Origin: Methanobacteriota archaeon
GTDB lineage: Bacteria; Myxococcota; UBA727; JABDBI01
Direction: 5' to 3'
DNA length: 50,175 bases
Assembly: GCA_013288705.1 (NCBI GenBank)
Contig: JABDBI010000011.1
Span: forward strand, 2,445 to 52,619
Below the pieces are notes generated by a model. That model searched no databases. It saw only the letters and a list, made by a program, of their open reading frames with translations, and was not told the origin of the DNA. A program made the position numbers and the translations under genes. Shown piece by piece: positions 42,773 through 50,175 of the stretch (position 1 is the stretch's first letter; each line of letters begins with the position of its first letter).

Positions 42773-45357
42773 TACTCACCCTCAACCTGCGGCATCATGG
42801 CCGGCGGCGGTGGGGGAAGCGGTTCATTGATGACACCGCCGCGACCCTGGTCACCGTCATCGATATCATTGGGATCAACCGGAGCGTAGACCGGAGGTGG
42901 CCGCGGAAAATTTTGCTGTGATGGCGGAGGAGGAGGAGGAGGTATCTCTTCACCTGGCTCCGAGACGCTATCACTCGGCAACGATACCGCCCCTACACCG
43001 CCTTTATGTTTGATCACAGTCTCATCCGCTGCGCCCTTGCCGCCGTTCTCAGCTTTGTTCATCTCAACATCGATACGCTGCAACACCTGCGTAAGCGGTC
43101 CAGCTTTTTTATCGTAATCGATCTGCGGATCATATTTCAGACGCTTCTCGCCAAAATACAATTTTGCCACTTGCTCACGTTCCGCCATCTTACGCTCGTA
43201 GATTTTGTGGAAGTCCTCTTCGGTTCGAACTACGTGGGGCGTTAGCACTAAAAGTAAATTTTTCCTCTCGGTGCTCTTTCCTTGATGCTTAAACGCCCAG
43301 CCAATCAAAGGAATATCACCAAGAATAGGAATTTTACTCTCCGTTGTACCATTGCTCTGACCAATAAGGCCACCAATCACAATTGTTTGCTGATCTCTCG
43401 CAACTACAGTCGTTTTGGCCTTCTTTGTCTTAATACGCCATTGTTTGTTACCCGGCGTGATCTCAACTTGCAGACCAAGTTCATTGACGTCCTGCTCTAT
43501 CTCCAGGCGAACTTGATTGTCGTCGTTCACATGAGGCGTAATGGTAAACGTGAGTTTCACATTTTCGTAGTCGAAGTTCTGCAGCGGTATACCCACCTGG
43601 GCACCCGTTGTTCCACCGGCTACCTGGGAAATACCCTTGAGCACCGGTATACGTTCACCGACTGAGATCTCAGCCTTTTCGTTGTCAAGGGTCATCAGGG
43701 ATGGTGTAGACAAAATATCAACATTTGCATCCGTTTTGATCGCGTTGAGCACGGCACCAAACTTGGGAATGCCCGTGTCGAGACCACCCGGCGTTGTAAT
43801 GGTTGGCCCGACAAACCCAAGCATGCTCACAAAATTGGCGAGGCCCGCAACTCCTGCGTAAGCAGGCAAAGTCGAGGCAACCCCCAATGCAGAGGTAATT
43901 GCGCTCTTGGCCAGATCCTTGCCGCCTGGGTTTGACAAAATTATATTGCCTCCCACAAAGCCGGGAACTGCACCAAAAGCATCGAGACCAATGTCGCTCG
44001 TCCCATTGATAGCAATATCCATAATCACCGCTTCCACATAGACCTGAATACGCGGCTTATCGAGCTTCGCGATCACATTAGAGATCGCCTTAAAATCACG
44101 CGGGCTAGCCACAATCACGAGGGAGTTCGTGGCCTCATCTGGGCTAATCTTGATTTCTCCCTCAAACACATCGCCTCCTCCCTCGCCGGCAACAGGTGGC
44201 GGACCATAGGGGTTTGGCGCAGTGCGATTCTTATTCTGTTTGCCTTGCGTCAACGTTGCCAACGTCGTGGCAAGTTTTTTGGCATCGCCGTTCTTCAAAT
44301 AATAAACATTCACTTGACCCTGAGACGACAAGCCAGATGCAGGCACATCAAGCAATTCAACCATCTCTTTGATGCGCTCAAACGCCCTCTCCGAAGCTAT
44401 GACAATGAGTTTGTTGGTGCGCTCATCGGCAATAATCTTTTGCACGGCGAAACCGCCACCACCACCCTCGTTGCCACCCTCTGGTCGTGTGCCACGCAAA
44501 GGAGCTGCAAAATTTCGATTCTTGTCACCAGACTTCGTGTCAAAGATGTCGCTCAACTTCTGCTGCATCTGCTGTGCATCCGCGTAAACCAAATCGATCA
44601 GGCGAATACGCGTCGCTGCGCCTGGAATATCGATTCGATCCAAAATATGCGTCACGCGACGGATGTTAGAAGCACTATCGGTGATGACTAAGTACCCCTC
44701 ACCAACCGAAGTCACATCACCTGCGCGACTGATAAGACCCTTGGTCAAAGACAAGACCTGGTCCTTGGGAAGATGCTTCAACTCATAAATATAAGTCACC
44801 ATTGCATCGTTATCCGGCACCACCTCTCCGCCAGAGTAAAGCGGAATGGACTGACGAATAGAATCATTGCGTTTCACAATTTTGTAAAATTTACCCGCCT
44901 GCACCACAGCCAGGTCATTTGACTCGAGTGCCGCTAAAAATGCACCCCAAGCCTGGTCCACCGTCACCGGTGTGCGACTCAAGATCGACATCTCTTGCGA
45001 TGCCTTCACTTGGCTGGTCAGAATAAAGTTCCTGCAGGTCAAACGGCTGATCTGCTCGACGATATCACCAATCTTTGCCTTATCAAAATTCCACGGGAAC
45101 TTGCCTCTAGGCTTGCGACACTTTTCCACCACCACCTTCGACATATCGTCTTTTTCTGGTGCCCGAGGAGGCCTGCTTCTTTGCGGCATCGCGGGCCCGT
45201 GATCCATGGGAGATCGCATGGGTGCGTCGGGCTGCATAGGTGGAAGAGGTTGTGCCAATTCATCGCCCGGCTCAATCGCATGCACAAAGCTAGAGCAAAG
45301 AAGTGCCATCAAGAAAACAGAACAGTGTTTGTAAATTCTCATATTGTTGCTCATCAA
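42772..45357 (-). CDS. gspD: Type II secretion system secretin GspD
   Basis: 861 residues, the outer-membrane channel. A signal peptide (KHCSVFLMALLCSSFVHA) precedes a Pro-rich linker and the N0-N3 domains (about 85-440; e.g. FDKAKIGDIVEQISRLTCRNFIL, LVYADAQQMQQKLSDIFDT, NSLVIVASPRDFKAISNVIAKLD). The secretin barrel follows (about 480-720; e.g. VILSTPSL-like VDILSTPSLMTLDNEKAEISVGERIPVL, VVIGGLIGQ). A ~110-residue C-terminal tail includes a run of seven prolines and acidic stretches and extends past the usual S domain. Located between gspC and gspE. Confidence 0.96.
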   Translation of the reverse strand: MMSNNMRIYKHCSVFLMALLCSSFVHAIEPGDELAQPLPPMQPDAPMRSPMDHGPAMPQRSRPPRAPEKDDMSKVVVEKCRKPRGKFPWNFDKAKIGDIVEQISRLTCRNFILTSQVKASQEMSILSRTPVTVDQAWGAFLAALESNDLAVVQAGKFYKIVKRNDSIRQSIPLYSGGEVVPDNDAMVTYIYELKHLPKDQVLSLTKGLISRAGDVTSVGEGYLVITDSASNIRRVTHILDRIDIPGAATRIRLIDLVYADAQQMQQKLSDIFDTKSGDKNRNFAAPLRGTRPEGGNEGGGGGFAVQKIIADERTNKLIVIASERAFERIKEMVELLDVPASGLSSQGQVNVYYLKNGDAKKLATTLATLTQGKQNKNRTAPNPYGPPPVAGEGGGDVFEGEIKISPDEATNSLVIVASPRDFKAISNVIAKLDKPRIQVYVEAVIMDIAINGTSDIGLDAFGAVPGFVGGNIILSNPGGKDLAKSAITSALGVASTLPAYAGVAGLANFVSMLGFVGPTITTPGGLDTGIPKFGAVLNAIKTDANVDILSTPSLMTLDNEKAEISVGERIPVLKGISQVAGGTTGAQVGIPLQNFDYENVKLTFTITPHVNDDNQVRLEIEQDVNELGLQVEITPGNKQWRIKTKKAKTTVVARDQQTIVIGGLIGQSNGTTESKIPILGDIPLIGWAFKHQGKSTERKNLLLVLTPHVVRTEEDFHKIYERKMAEREQVAKLYFGEKRLKYDPQIDYDKKAGPLTQVLQRIDVEMNKAENGGKGAADETVIKHKGGVGAVSLPSDSVSEPGEEIPPPPPPPSQQNFPRPPPVYAPVDPNDIDDGDQGRGGVINEPLPPPPPAMMPQVEGE

Positions 45358-45363
45358 TTTGGC

Positions 45364-46389
45364 CTACCTTACAACCGAGTAGGAATAGGACTTATTCTGC
45401 CCATCCGGCTTCTTCAAATCGAGATTGAACTCGTTTGTTGTGCGCATTTTGTTATAAAGTTCCAAAAGTTTTTCTGGGCTGTTAATTTCGTACCCATTAA
45501 TGCGGGTCACAACATCTCCATTTTCAAGGCCGATTTTGGTAAACACTGAATTAGGCTTAATACTAAACACTTTAAACCCCACCGGTTTGCCGTCTTCGCC
45601 AAACGCAGGCACCATGCGGGCTTGCGTCGACAGTTGTGCCAAATTATTGAGAGCCGCATCGAGTTCTGCGCCCTCGATTTCATAGGCGCTGGCGCCCACC
45701 TTGCGCACGCCCTTGCCAAGGCTGTCTACATCTGCAGCGCCAACGGGGGCAGGCGGTGGCGGCGGCGGTCTAGGCTCGTCAGCTTCAAGCGCCAAATATT
45801 CGTAGCGTCTTTCAGTTTCGTTGTACAAATATACGCGCGTGGTCTCAATGCGCCGAATCGTGGCTGAACCAAGTAAGCGATTACAAGGCACATGGATGTC
45901 CAAACTATCGGCCCCCAAAATCTCCACCAAAAGCGGATCATACGTTTTATGTGCTTTAGGGCACTCATTAATTGAGTAAGACACAGCAACGCCAGTGCTT
46001 TGGTTTAAGTCGACGATCGCCGCCAAAGAAGATCTCGGATCAGAAAAAACCGCTGTACCAATAAGCTTCACATGCAGCGACGATGGTGTTGCATCCTCCC
46101 AGCGACTAGACATGCGATTGTCGGCCTCTTCAAGCTGAGCTTCACCAATGGTAATGGCTTCTCTTTTTGCGCCAAAAATATTTCGATCATTGGCCACAGC
46201 AAAATTGCGCACCGGTGCTGCCTGACTCTTGTGCGCCATGGATGGCTTAGAGTGATACGCGGGGAAAGACTTTGCCAAAGCATAGCCCACCATCACATTG
46301 ACAGTTTTAGCGAGCCCAAGGGCGCACACTGCTAAAAATGCGAGGTGAACGATCCAAAAATGGCGTCTGAACAGCCAGTCCACTCCCAT
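45364..46389 (-). CDS. gspC: Type II secretion system protein GspC (with PDZ domain)
   Basis: 341 residues. A short cytoplasmic N terminus is followed by one TM helix (HLAFLAVCALGLAKTVNVMVGYAL). The HR domain (about 60-210, LIGTAVFSDPRSSLAAIVDLN) contacts GspD, and a C-terminal PDZ domain (about 250-340, KPNSVFTKIGLENGDVVTRINGYEI) may recruit substrates. A Pro-rich linker (EPRPPPPPPAP) joins them. First gene of the twelve-gene gsp run; a promoter-like sequence lies about 40-70 bases upstream. Confidence 0.93.
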   Translation of the reverse strand: MGVDWLFRRHFWIVHLAFLAVCALGLAKTVNVMVGYALAKSFPAYHSKPSMAHKSQAAPVRNFAVANDRNIFGAKREAITIGEAQLEEADNRMSSRWEDATPSSLHVKLIGTAVFSDPRSSLAAIVDLNQSTGVAVSYSINECPKAHKTYDPLLVEILGADSLDIHVPCNRLLGSATIRRIETTRVYLYNETERRYEYLALEADEPRPPPPPPAPVGAADVDSLGKGVRKVGASAYEIEGAELDAALNNLAQLSTQARMVPAFGEDGKPVGFKVFSIKPNSVFTKIGLENGDVVTRINGYEINSPEKLLELYNKMRTTNEFNLDLKKPDGQNKSYSYSVVR

Positions 46390-46431
46390 GCTCCATGTTG
46401 CGGGCTGATAAGCGAATTCGCGAGCCCCTGT

Positions 46432-46458
46432 ATTATTGTCTCGGCAACAAGATGTCTA
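46432..46458 (-). promoter_or_regulatory. Candidate promoter of the gsp operon
   Basis: On the minus strand TAGACA (46458-46453) and AATAAT (46437-46432) are 15 bases apart, matching consensus at 5 and 5 of 6 positions. The next start codon is gspC at 46389. The spacer is short, so this is tentative. Confidence 0.33.
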
Positions 46459-46485
46459 TAGCGTTGGCACCAATTTTGCTTAATC

Positions 46486-48285
46486 TTAGGCGTACAGGCG
46501 GTTGATATCCTCTTGGTACCGGGCATTAATGACCTTGCGCCGAATCTTCATGGTCGGCGTAAGCTCGCCCTCTTCTATGCTAAACTCTCTGGGCAAAAGG
46601 GCAAACTTCTTAATCTGCTCAACCGGTGCCAGCTTTCGATTGATTTGGTCGATTTCACCCTGAATGGCGGTTAATACCCTGTGATCCAGAACCAATTGTC
46701 GCAGATCCTGGTCTTCAATAGAGGTGAGCGCCGCAAATTCAGATAGTCGCTCCTGATTTGGTGTTAACAGGGCTGCTAGATATTTCTTTTGATCGCCTAC
46801 GACCACCGCAGAACTGACCCACGGAATTTGTTTGAGCATCCCCTCCAAGTTCTGTGGCGAGATGTTTTTACCACCAGCTGTGATCAAAATGTCCTTCTTG
46901 CGGTCAGTGATGCAGAGAAAGCCATTCTTGTCTAAATTGCCGATGTCCCCTGTATGGAGCCAGCCATCTCTAAAGCACTCACGCGTTGCCTCTTCGTCTT
47001 TGTAATATCCAGAAAACAGGTTCGGCCCCCGCACCAAAATCTCCCCATCTTGCGCAATCTCTACTTCTAGTCCCGGGATTGGCCTGCCTACAGTTCCAAG
47101 CTTTGTCGCTCCGGGGATGTTAAATGTTGTTGGCCCGCTATCTTCCGATTGGCCATAAACTTCATAAATGGGAATATCGAGGCTTAAGAAAAACTGCAAA
47201 ATTTCTCTCGCGATTGGCGCAGCGCCGCTCACGCAAATGCGCACTCTACCAAGACCAAGAAGTGGCTTGAGCTTATTGAATACGAGGCGTCGTGCCACCT
47301 CATATTGCAGCTGCAAAAGAGGCGGAATCGGTTTCGATTGATGCTTTAACGCCCAGGTCCGCTCTGCGACGTTTCTGGCGAAGTTGAGGAGCACTTTTTT
47401 CACGCCTCGTGCACTCTCGACGCGGTCTTTCACCTTGGCGTAAAATTTCTCGTATACGCGAGGAACGCCAAAAAACAACGTGGGCTGAACTTCTTTGAGG
47501 TTATTGGGCAGCTGATCCATGGATTCTGCAAAATGCAATGTAATGCCTGCGGCTAGCGGCGCATAGACGGAGAACATTTGCTCGGCGATATGCGCCAAAG
47601 GCAAGTAGGAAACGATACTGTCCCCCTTACCGACGTGCAAAAGTCGCACTGCGGTATGTACGGTCCAATGCGTTGCGCGATGAGAGAGCATCACTGCCTT
47701 GGCTGGGCCTGTTGTTCCCGAGGTATAAATGAGAGTTGCGAGATCTTCTGGGCGAAGAGCATTTATGCGCTGTTCAACCTGCGCAAAGTTCTCCTGGGCA
47801 CCAAGCGCCAGTACTTCCGAAAAGCTCATGATCCTTTTGCCGGCATATTCTTCCTCAATGGAATCGTTCCACGTCATCACGACGATCACCGATAGATTAG
47901 GCAAGCGATCAACAATAGGCTTCACCTGCTCTTGCCATCGTTTGGCATCTTCCACGATTAGAATAGTTGCTTCAGAATGCTCCAAGACATGGTGCACTTC
48001 TTCTTTGGAACATGATGGATAAACACCGGCAGACACGCCGCCCATCATTTGTGTTGCGATGCAACTCATCACCCACTCCGGCCTGCTCTGGCCTAAAATG
48101 GCGACACGCGTCCCTGCTTCGGGAGAAAGTACCAAAAGGCCTTTGGCAAGGGTCTTCACGTCTTTGCCAAATTTATGCCAGGTTACCTGTGTCCAATCGC
48201 TATTTTTCTTGAAGCAATAAGCGACTTCATTCGCGTCATTTTTCACGCGGTTTAAAAAGTCATGAACGCAGGTCTCTTGTTTCAT
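46486..48285 (-). CDS. Long-chain fatty acid-CoA ligase (AMP-forming)
   Basis: About 599 residues from the ATG at 48285, which has GAGGGA 7 bases upstream; a longer in-frame start at 48327 is less likely. The AMP-binding P-loop is LIYTSGTTGPAKAVMLSHRA. Further motifs are LPLAHIAEQMFSVYAPLAAG, YGQSEDSGPTTFN, GWLHTGDIGNLDKNGFLCITDRKKDILITAGGKNISP and the C-terminal Lys region (EFSIEEGELTPTMKIRRKVI). This is the FadD15/long-chain-acyl-CoA synthetase group. It activates fatty acids for beta-oxidation or lipid synthesis. It may pair functionally with the acyl-CoA dehydrogenase near 6.3 kb, but they are far apart. Confidence 0.93.
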   Translation of the reverse strand: MKQETCVHDFLNRVKNDANEVAYCFKKNSDWTQVTWHKFGKDVKTLAKGLLVLSPEAGTRVAILGQSRPEWVMSCIATQMMGGVSAGVYPSCSKEEVHHVLEHSEATILIVEDAKRWQEQVKPIVDRLPNLSVIVVMTWNDSIEEEYAGKRIMSFSEVLALGAQENFAQVEQRINALRPEDLATLIYTSGTTGPAKAVMLSHRATHWTVHTAVRLLHVGKGDSIVSYLPLAHIAEQMFSVYAPLAAGITLHFAESMDQLPNNLKEVQPTLFFGVPRVYEKFYAKVKDRVESARGVKKVLLNFARNVAERTWALKHQSKPIPPLLQLQYEVARRLVFNKLKPLLGLGRVRICVSGAAPIAREILQFFLSLDIPIYEVYGQSEDSGPTTFNIPGATKLGTVGRPIPGLEVEIAQDGEILVRGPNLFSGYYKDEEATRECFRDGWLHTGDIGNLDKNGFLCITDRKKDILITAGGKNISPQNLEGMLKQIPWVSSAVVVGDQKKYLAALLTPNQERLSEFAALTSIEDQDLRQLVLDHRVLTAIQGEIDQINRKLAPVEQIKKFALLPREFSIEEGELTPTMKIRRKVINARYQEDINRLYA

Positions 48286-48387
48286 GGTGGAATCCCTCAG
48301 CGATTTTGGGCTGGTCTTCATTTGCATGAATCGCTACACCTGCTATCGTTTGGGACCGAAATTTGGACAGGTCAGAAGGGCTCGCAC

Positions 48388-49053
48388 ATGATCAATTACA
48401 TTGCTATTGAAGGTTGCATTGGCGTCGGAAAAACAACCTTGAGTGAGAAACTCGCAGAGCTCCTCCATGGGACGCCTTTTCGCGAAATGTTTGAGGAGAA
48501 CCCGTTCCTGTCAGATTTTTACAAAAACCCCGAGGCTTATGCCTTTCAGACACAGATTTCTTTCTTGCTGTCACGCTTCAAACAACAGCAGGCTTTGCAG
48601 CAACAAGATCTATTTCAGCGCCCTTTGGTGTCTGACTACTTGATGGCAAAAGATCGGATTTTTGCGGAACTCACTCTGAAGGGATCGGAGTTCGCACTCT
48701 ATGATCAGCTTTATCAAACACTGGGCCGTCAGGTTCAGGTGCCCGATCTTCTGATTTTCTTGCGCGCGCCACTCGACGTGATCGTCAACCGAATTGAACG
48801 CCGTGGCCGACCTTTTGAAAAGAACATCTCGAAAAGTTATCTGCAAGATCTCATGTCCGCTTATGATCGTTTTATTGCCGGATTTCATGCGTGCCCGGTT
48901 TTGACCGTAGAGACAGAAGAGCTTAATTTTCCGGGCAGCCTTGACGATGTCAATTTCGTGTTCCAGGCGGCAACACAAATGATCGAGAAAGAACTGCTTT
49001 CCCATTGTGTGACAGCGGGCGATAAGAAACAATTCACGCTGTTTGCATCCTAA
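48388..49053 (+). CDS. Deoxynucleoside kinase (dAK/dGK family)
   Basis: 221 residues. The P-loop GCIGVGKTT is at 9-17, the family signature is LVSDYLMAKDRIFAEL (the SDY and DR motifs), and the lid region is NRIERRGRPFEKNI. It phosphorylates deoxynucleosides for salvage. The specific substrate (dA, dG or dC) is not readable. The ATG at 48388 has AGAAGGG 8 bases upstream and begins at the Walker A region, the family-typical start; the in-frame ORF to 48262 overlaps the ligase gene and has no family match. It is divergent from the ligase and shares a CTAA with the end of the Omp85 gene. Confidence 0.92.
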   Translation: MINYIAIEGCIGVGKTTLSEKLAELLHGTPFREMFEENPFLSDFYKNPEAYAFQTQISFLLSRFKQQQALQQQDLFQRPLVSDYLMAKDRIFAELTLKGSEFALYDQLYQTLGRQVQVPDLLIFLRAPLDVIVNRIERRGRPFEKNISKSYLQDLMSAYDRFIAGFHACPVLTVETEELNFPGSLDDVNFVFQAATQMIEKELLSHCVTAGDKKQFTLFAS

Positions 49054-50175
49054 AACACGTTCCCAACCTTGAGGTAGAACCGGGGAGAATATTGCTCCTC
49101 TGGACTCACACCGACGTCAAATCGAACAATGAAATTGTGGTTCCATGCCACGCGCAACCCTCCCCCAAAGCCAACTTCGGTTTGTAGCGTGTCTTTATCG
49201 AATTGCGAAAAGTCCCAGCTGATAATTCCTGCGTCAGCAAATGTCGCTGCCGTGATGTCAAATTGCTCTGACTTGATTTTGAAATCAATAAATCTGTAGC
49301 GAAGCTCTAGCTGCTCGATGATCTTCACACGCCCGGGATAGTATTCCTCACGCAATCCGCGGCCAATTAGCGATCCGCCGAAAGCGATATATCGCTCTGT
49401 CGCAAACGATCCACCCACGCGCACGATTTCCTCGAGTGGCACATTCGCACCTATCATGCCATCAAACATTGTTTGACCGGCGAGTACAACGCGGTGGCCA
49501 TGATCAAAGGGTAAATAGCCACGTGCGGTGAAGTTAAAGCCTACGTATTTCCAAGTACTGCCCCAAATTTCTGAAGCGTTACGCACAGATCCTTCAATCC
49601 AATAGCCCTCTGTCGGCGACGGTTCATTGTCGCGGCTGTCAAACATTGCTCCAGCTTGAAAAACGCTGCTTAAGCCTCGACCACCATTTTGGGAGAGTTC
49701 ATAGGCAAAGTCCTTAGCATACAGGCTATCTGGGTAAGGACCCAACTGCTGAAAAGTCCCAGGAATGTAGTAAGAGCCTCGCCACGATGCCATCAGCTCT
49801 ATTTTGTGCGGTAGCTCCCTGAGCTTCCATCTCGCCTCTAAAATACCATAGGGCTCCATATAGCGATATTGATAATACTGACTATTAGTCGCCAGCTGTG
49901 GATTACAGTTCGCTTGGCTTCCCTTTCCACAGTAGTTTTCACTGACAACGGCGTAGAAGCCAGCGTTGGCCCGAATTCTGAGCGGCAGGTCAAAAACATC
50001 GAGCGCGTCGAATCTAACATAATGGGAATGGACCCAATTCGTCGTTATAAAAATCTGCGCATCTATGGAGTAGCGATATGGCTTGATGGTTTTGCTCTTC
50101 CAATAGATTTTGCCTACTGCACCAAATCCCACGCCATCGTCAGAGGTATAGTTGACGAACGGAATGCCCGCGAGC
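49050..50175 (-). CDS. Omp85/BamA-like outer-membrane beta-barrel protein (5' partial)
   Basis: The frame stays open to the right edge, so the N-terminal POTRA region, if any, is missing. The ~375 visible residues read as a D15/Omp85 barrel: an opening strand (IPFVNYTSDDGVGFGAVG), then repeated alternating hydrophobic strands. An L6-type loop (GSLIGRGLREEYYPG) corresponds to the VRGY/F motif, and the protein ends in a C-terminal Phe (LKVGNVF), typical of outer-membrane barrels. It is related to BamA/TamA or to patatin/FhaC-like barrels; the missing part would decide. It shares overlapping stop codons with the kinase gene. Confidence 0.88.
   Translation of the reverse strand, partial: LAGIPFVNYTSDDGVGFGAVGKIYWKSKTIKPYRYSIDAQIFITTNWVHSHYVRFDALDVFDLPLRIRANAGFYAVVSENYCGKGSQANCNPQLATNSQYYQYRYMEPYGILEARWKLRELPHKIELMASWRGSYYIPGTFQQLGPYPDSLYAKDFAYELSQNGGRGLSSVFQAGAMFDSRDNEPSPTEGYWIEGSVRNASEIWGSTWKYVGFNFTARGYLPFDHGHRVVLAGQTMFDGMIGANVPLEEIVRVGGSFATERYIAFGGSLIGRGLREEYYPGRVKIIEQLELRYRFIDFKIKSEQFDITAATFADAGIISWDFSQFDKDTLQTEVGFGGGLRVAWNHNFIVRFDVGVSPEEQYSPRFYLKVGNVF

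Noticed and set aside
42781..42960. Proline-coding tracts in gspD (and near 45740 in gspC) as DNA repeats
   Set aside because: They encode Pro-rich linkers in frame in known Gsp proteins and need no separate explanation.

Overview
This window reads as one contiguous piece of a Gram-negative chromosome with roughly even base composition. I see no phage, plasmid or insertion-sequence genes. The best guess is a lineage of the old 'Deltaproteobacteria' (Myxococcota/Bdellovibrionota-like). Supporting points are a complete co-linear gspC-D-E-F-G-H-I-J-K-L-M-N type II secretion operon with a PilM-like GspL and a GspN, a GyrB carrying the Gram-negative TOPRIM insertion, an Omp85-type outer-membrane protein, HemW, ErpA and a non-housekeeping sigma factor. 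Genes are densely packed, and most convergent neighbours end within a few bases of each other or overlap.

Layout. Positions 1-2269 hold a short-form phosphoglycerate mutase (5' end missing), clpP and clpX on the + strand. Positions 2298-4492 are the most unusual part. A 45-codon gene has the leader and core layout of a lasso peptide precursor. It is followed by a small secreted protein and, convergently, by an asparagine-synthetase-like protein of the lasso-cyclase type that sits at the end of an rsgA-DUF423 operon. Positions 5829-7876 carry HU, tRNA-Val, an isovaleryl-CoA-dehydrogenase-like enzyme and tadA. Positions 7902-14421 carry an ankyrin protein, grpE and a minus-strand run of RNase R, a PhnZ-like HD oxygenase and an OPA transporter. 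Positions 14449-18955 hold an Old-Yellow-Enzyme-like half barrel, NamZ (peptidoglycan exo-muramidase family), a TlpA-like thioredoxin, a NahK-like sugar kinase and alanine dehydrogenase. Positions 19036-23817 hold a small possible regulator, yacG-erpA, rpsI/rplM, hemW, an isochorismatase-fold protein and a sigma factor.

Positions 23818-30093 are a minus-strand run of gyrB, a secreted protein, a zinc-ribbon protein, yidC, a Jag-like KH protein and a small protein. This resembles the oriC-proximal neighbourhood of many bacteria. A His-rich exported protein diverges from gyrB. Positions 46389-30660 (minus strand) are the type II secretion operon with a UvrD/PcrA helicase as its last gene. The right end has an acyl-CoA ligase, a deoxynucleoside kinase and the 3' part of an Omp85-family gene that runs off the window.

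Functional links. ClpP/ClpX, GrpE and the sigma factor are proteostasis or stress genes. NamZ, the NahK-like kinase and alanine dehydrogenase would fit use of peptidoglycan breakdown products. YidC, the KH protein and the gsp genes build membrane and secretion machinery. The candidate lasso peptide pair is the most interesting item, because no leader peptidase or leader-binding (B) protein is encoded nearby.
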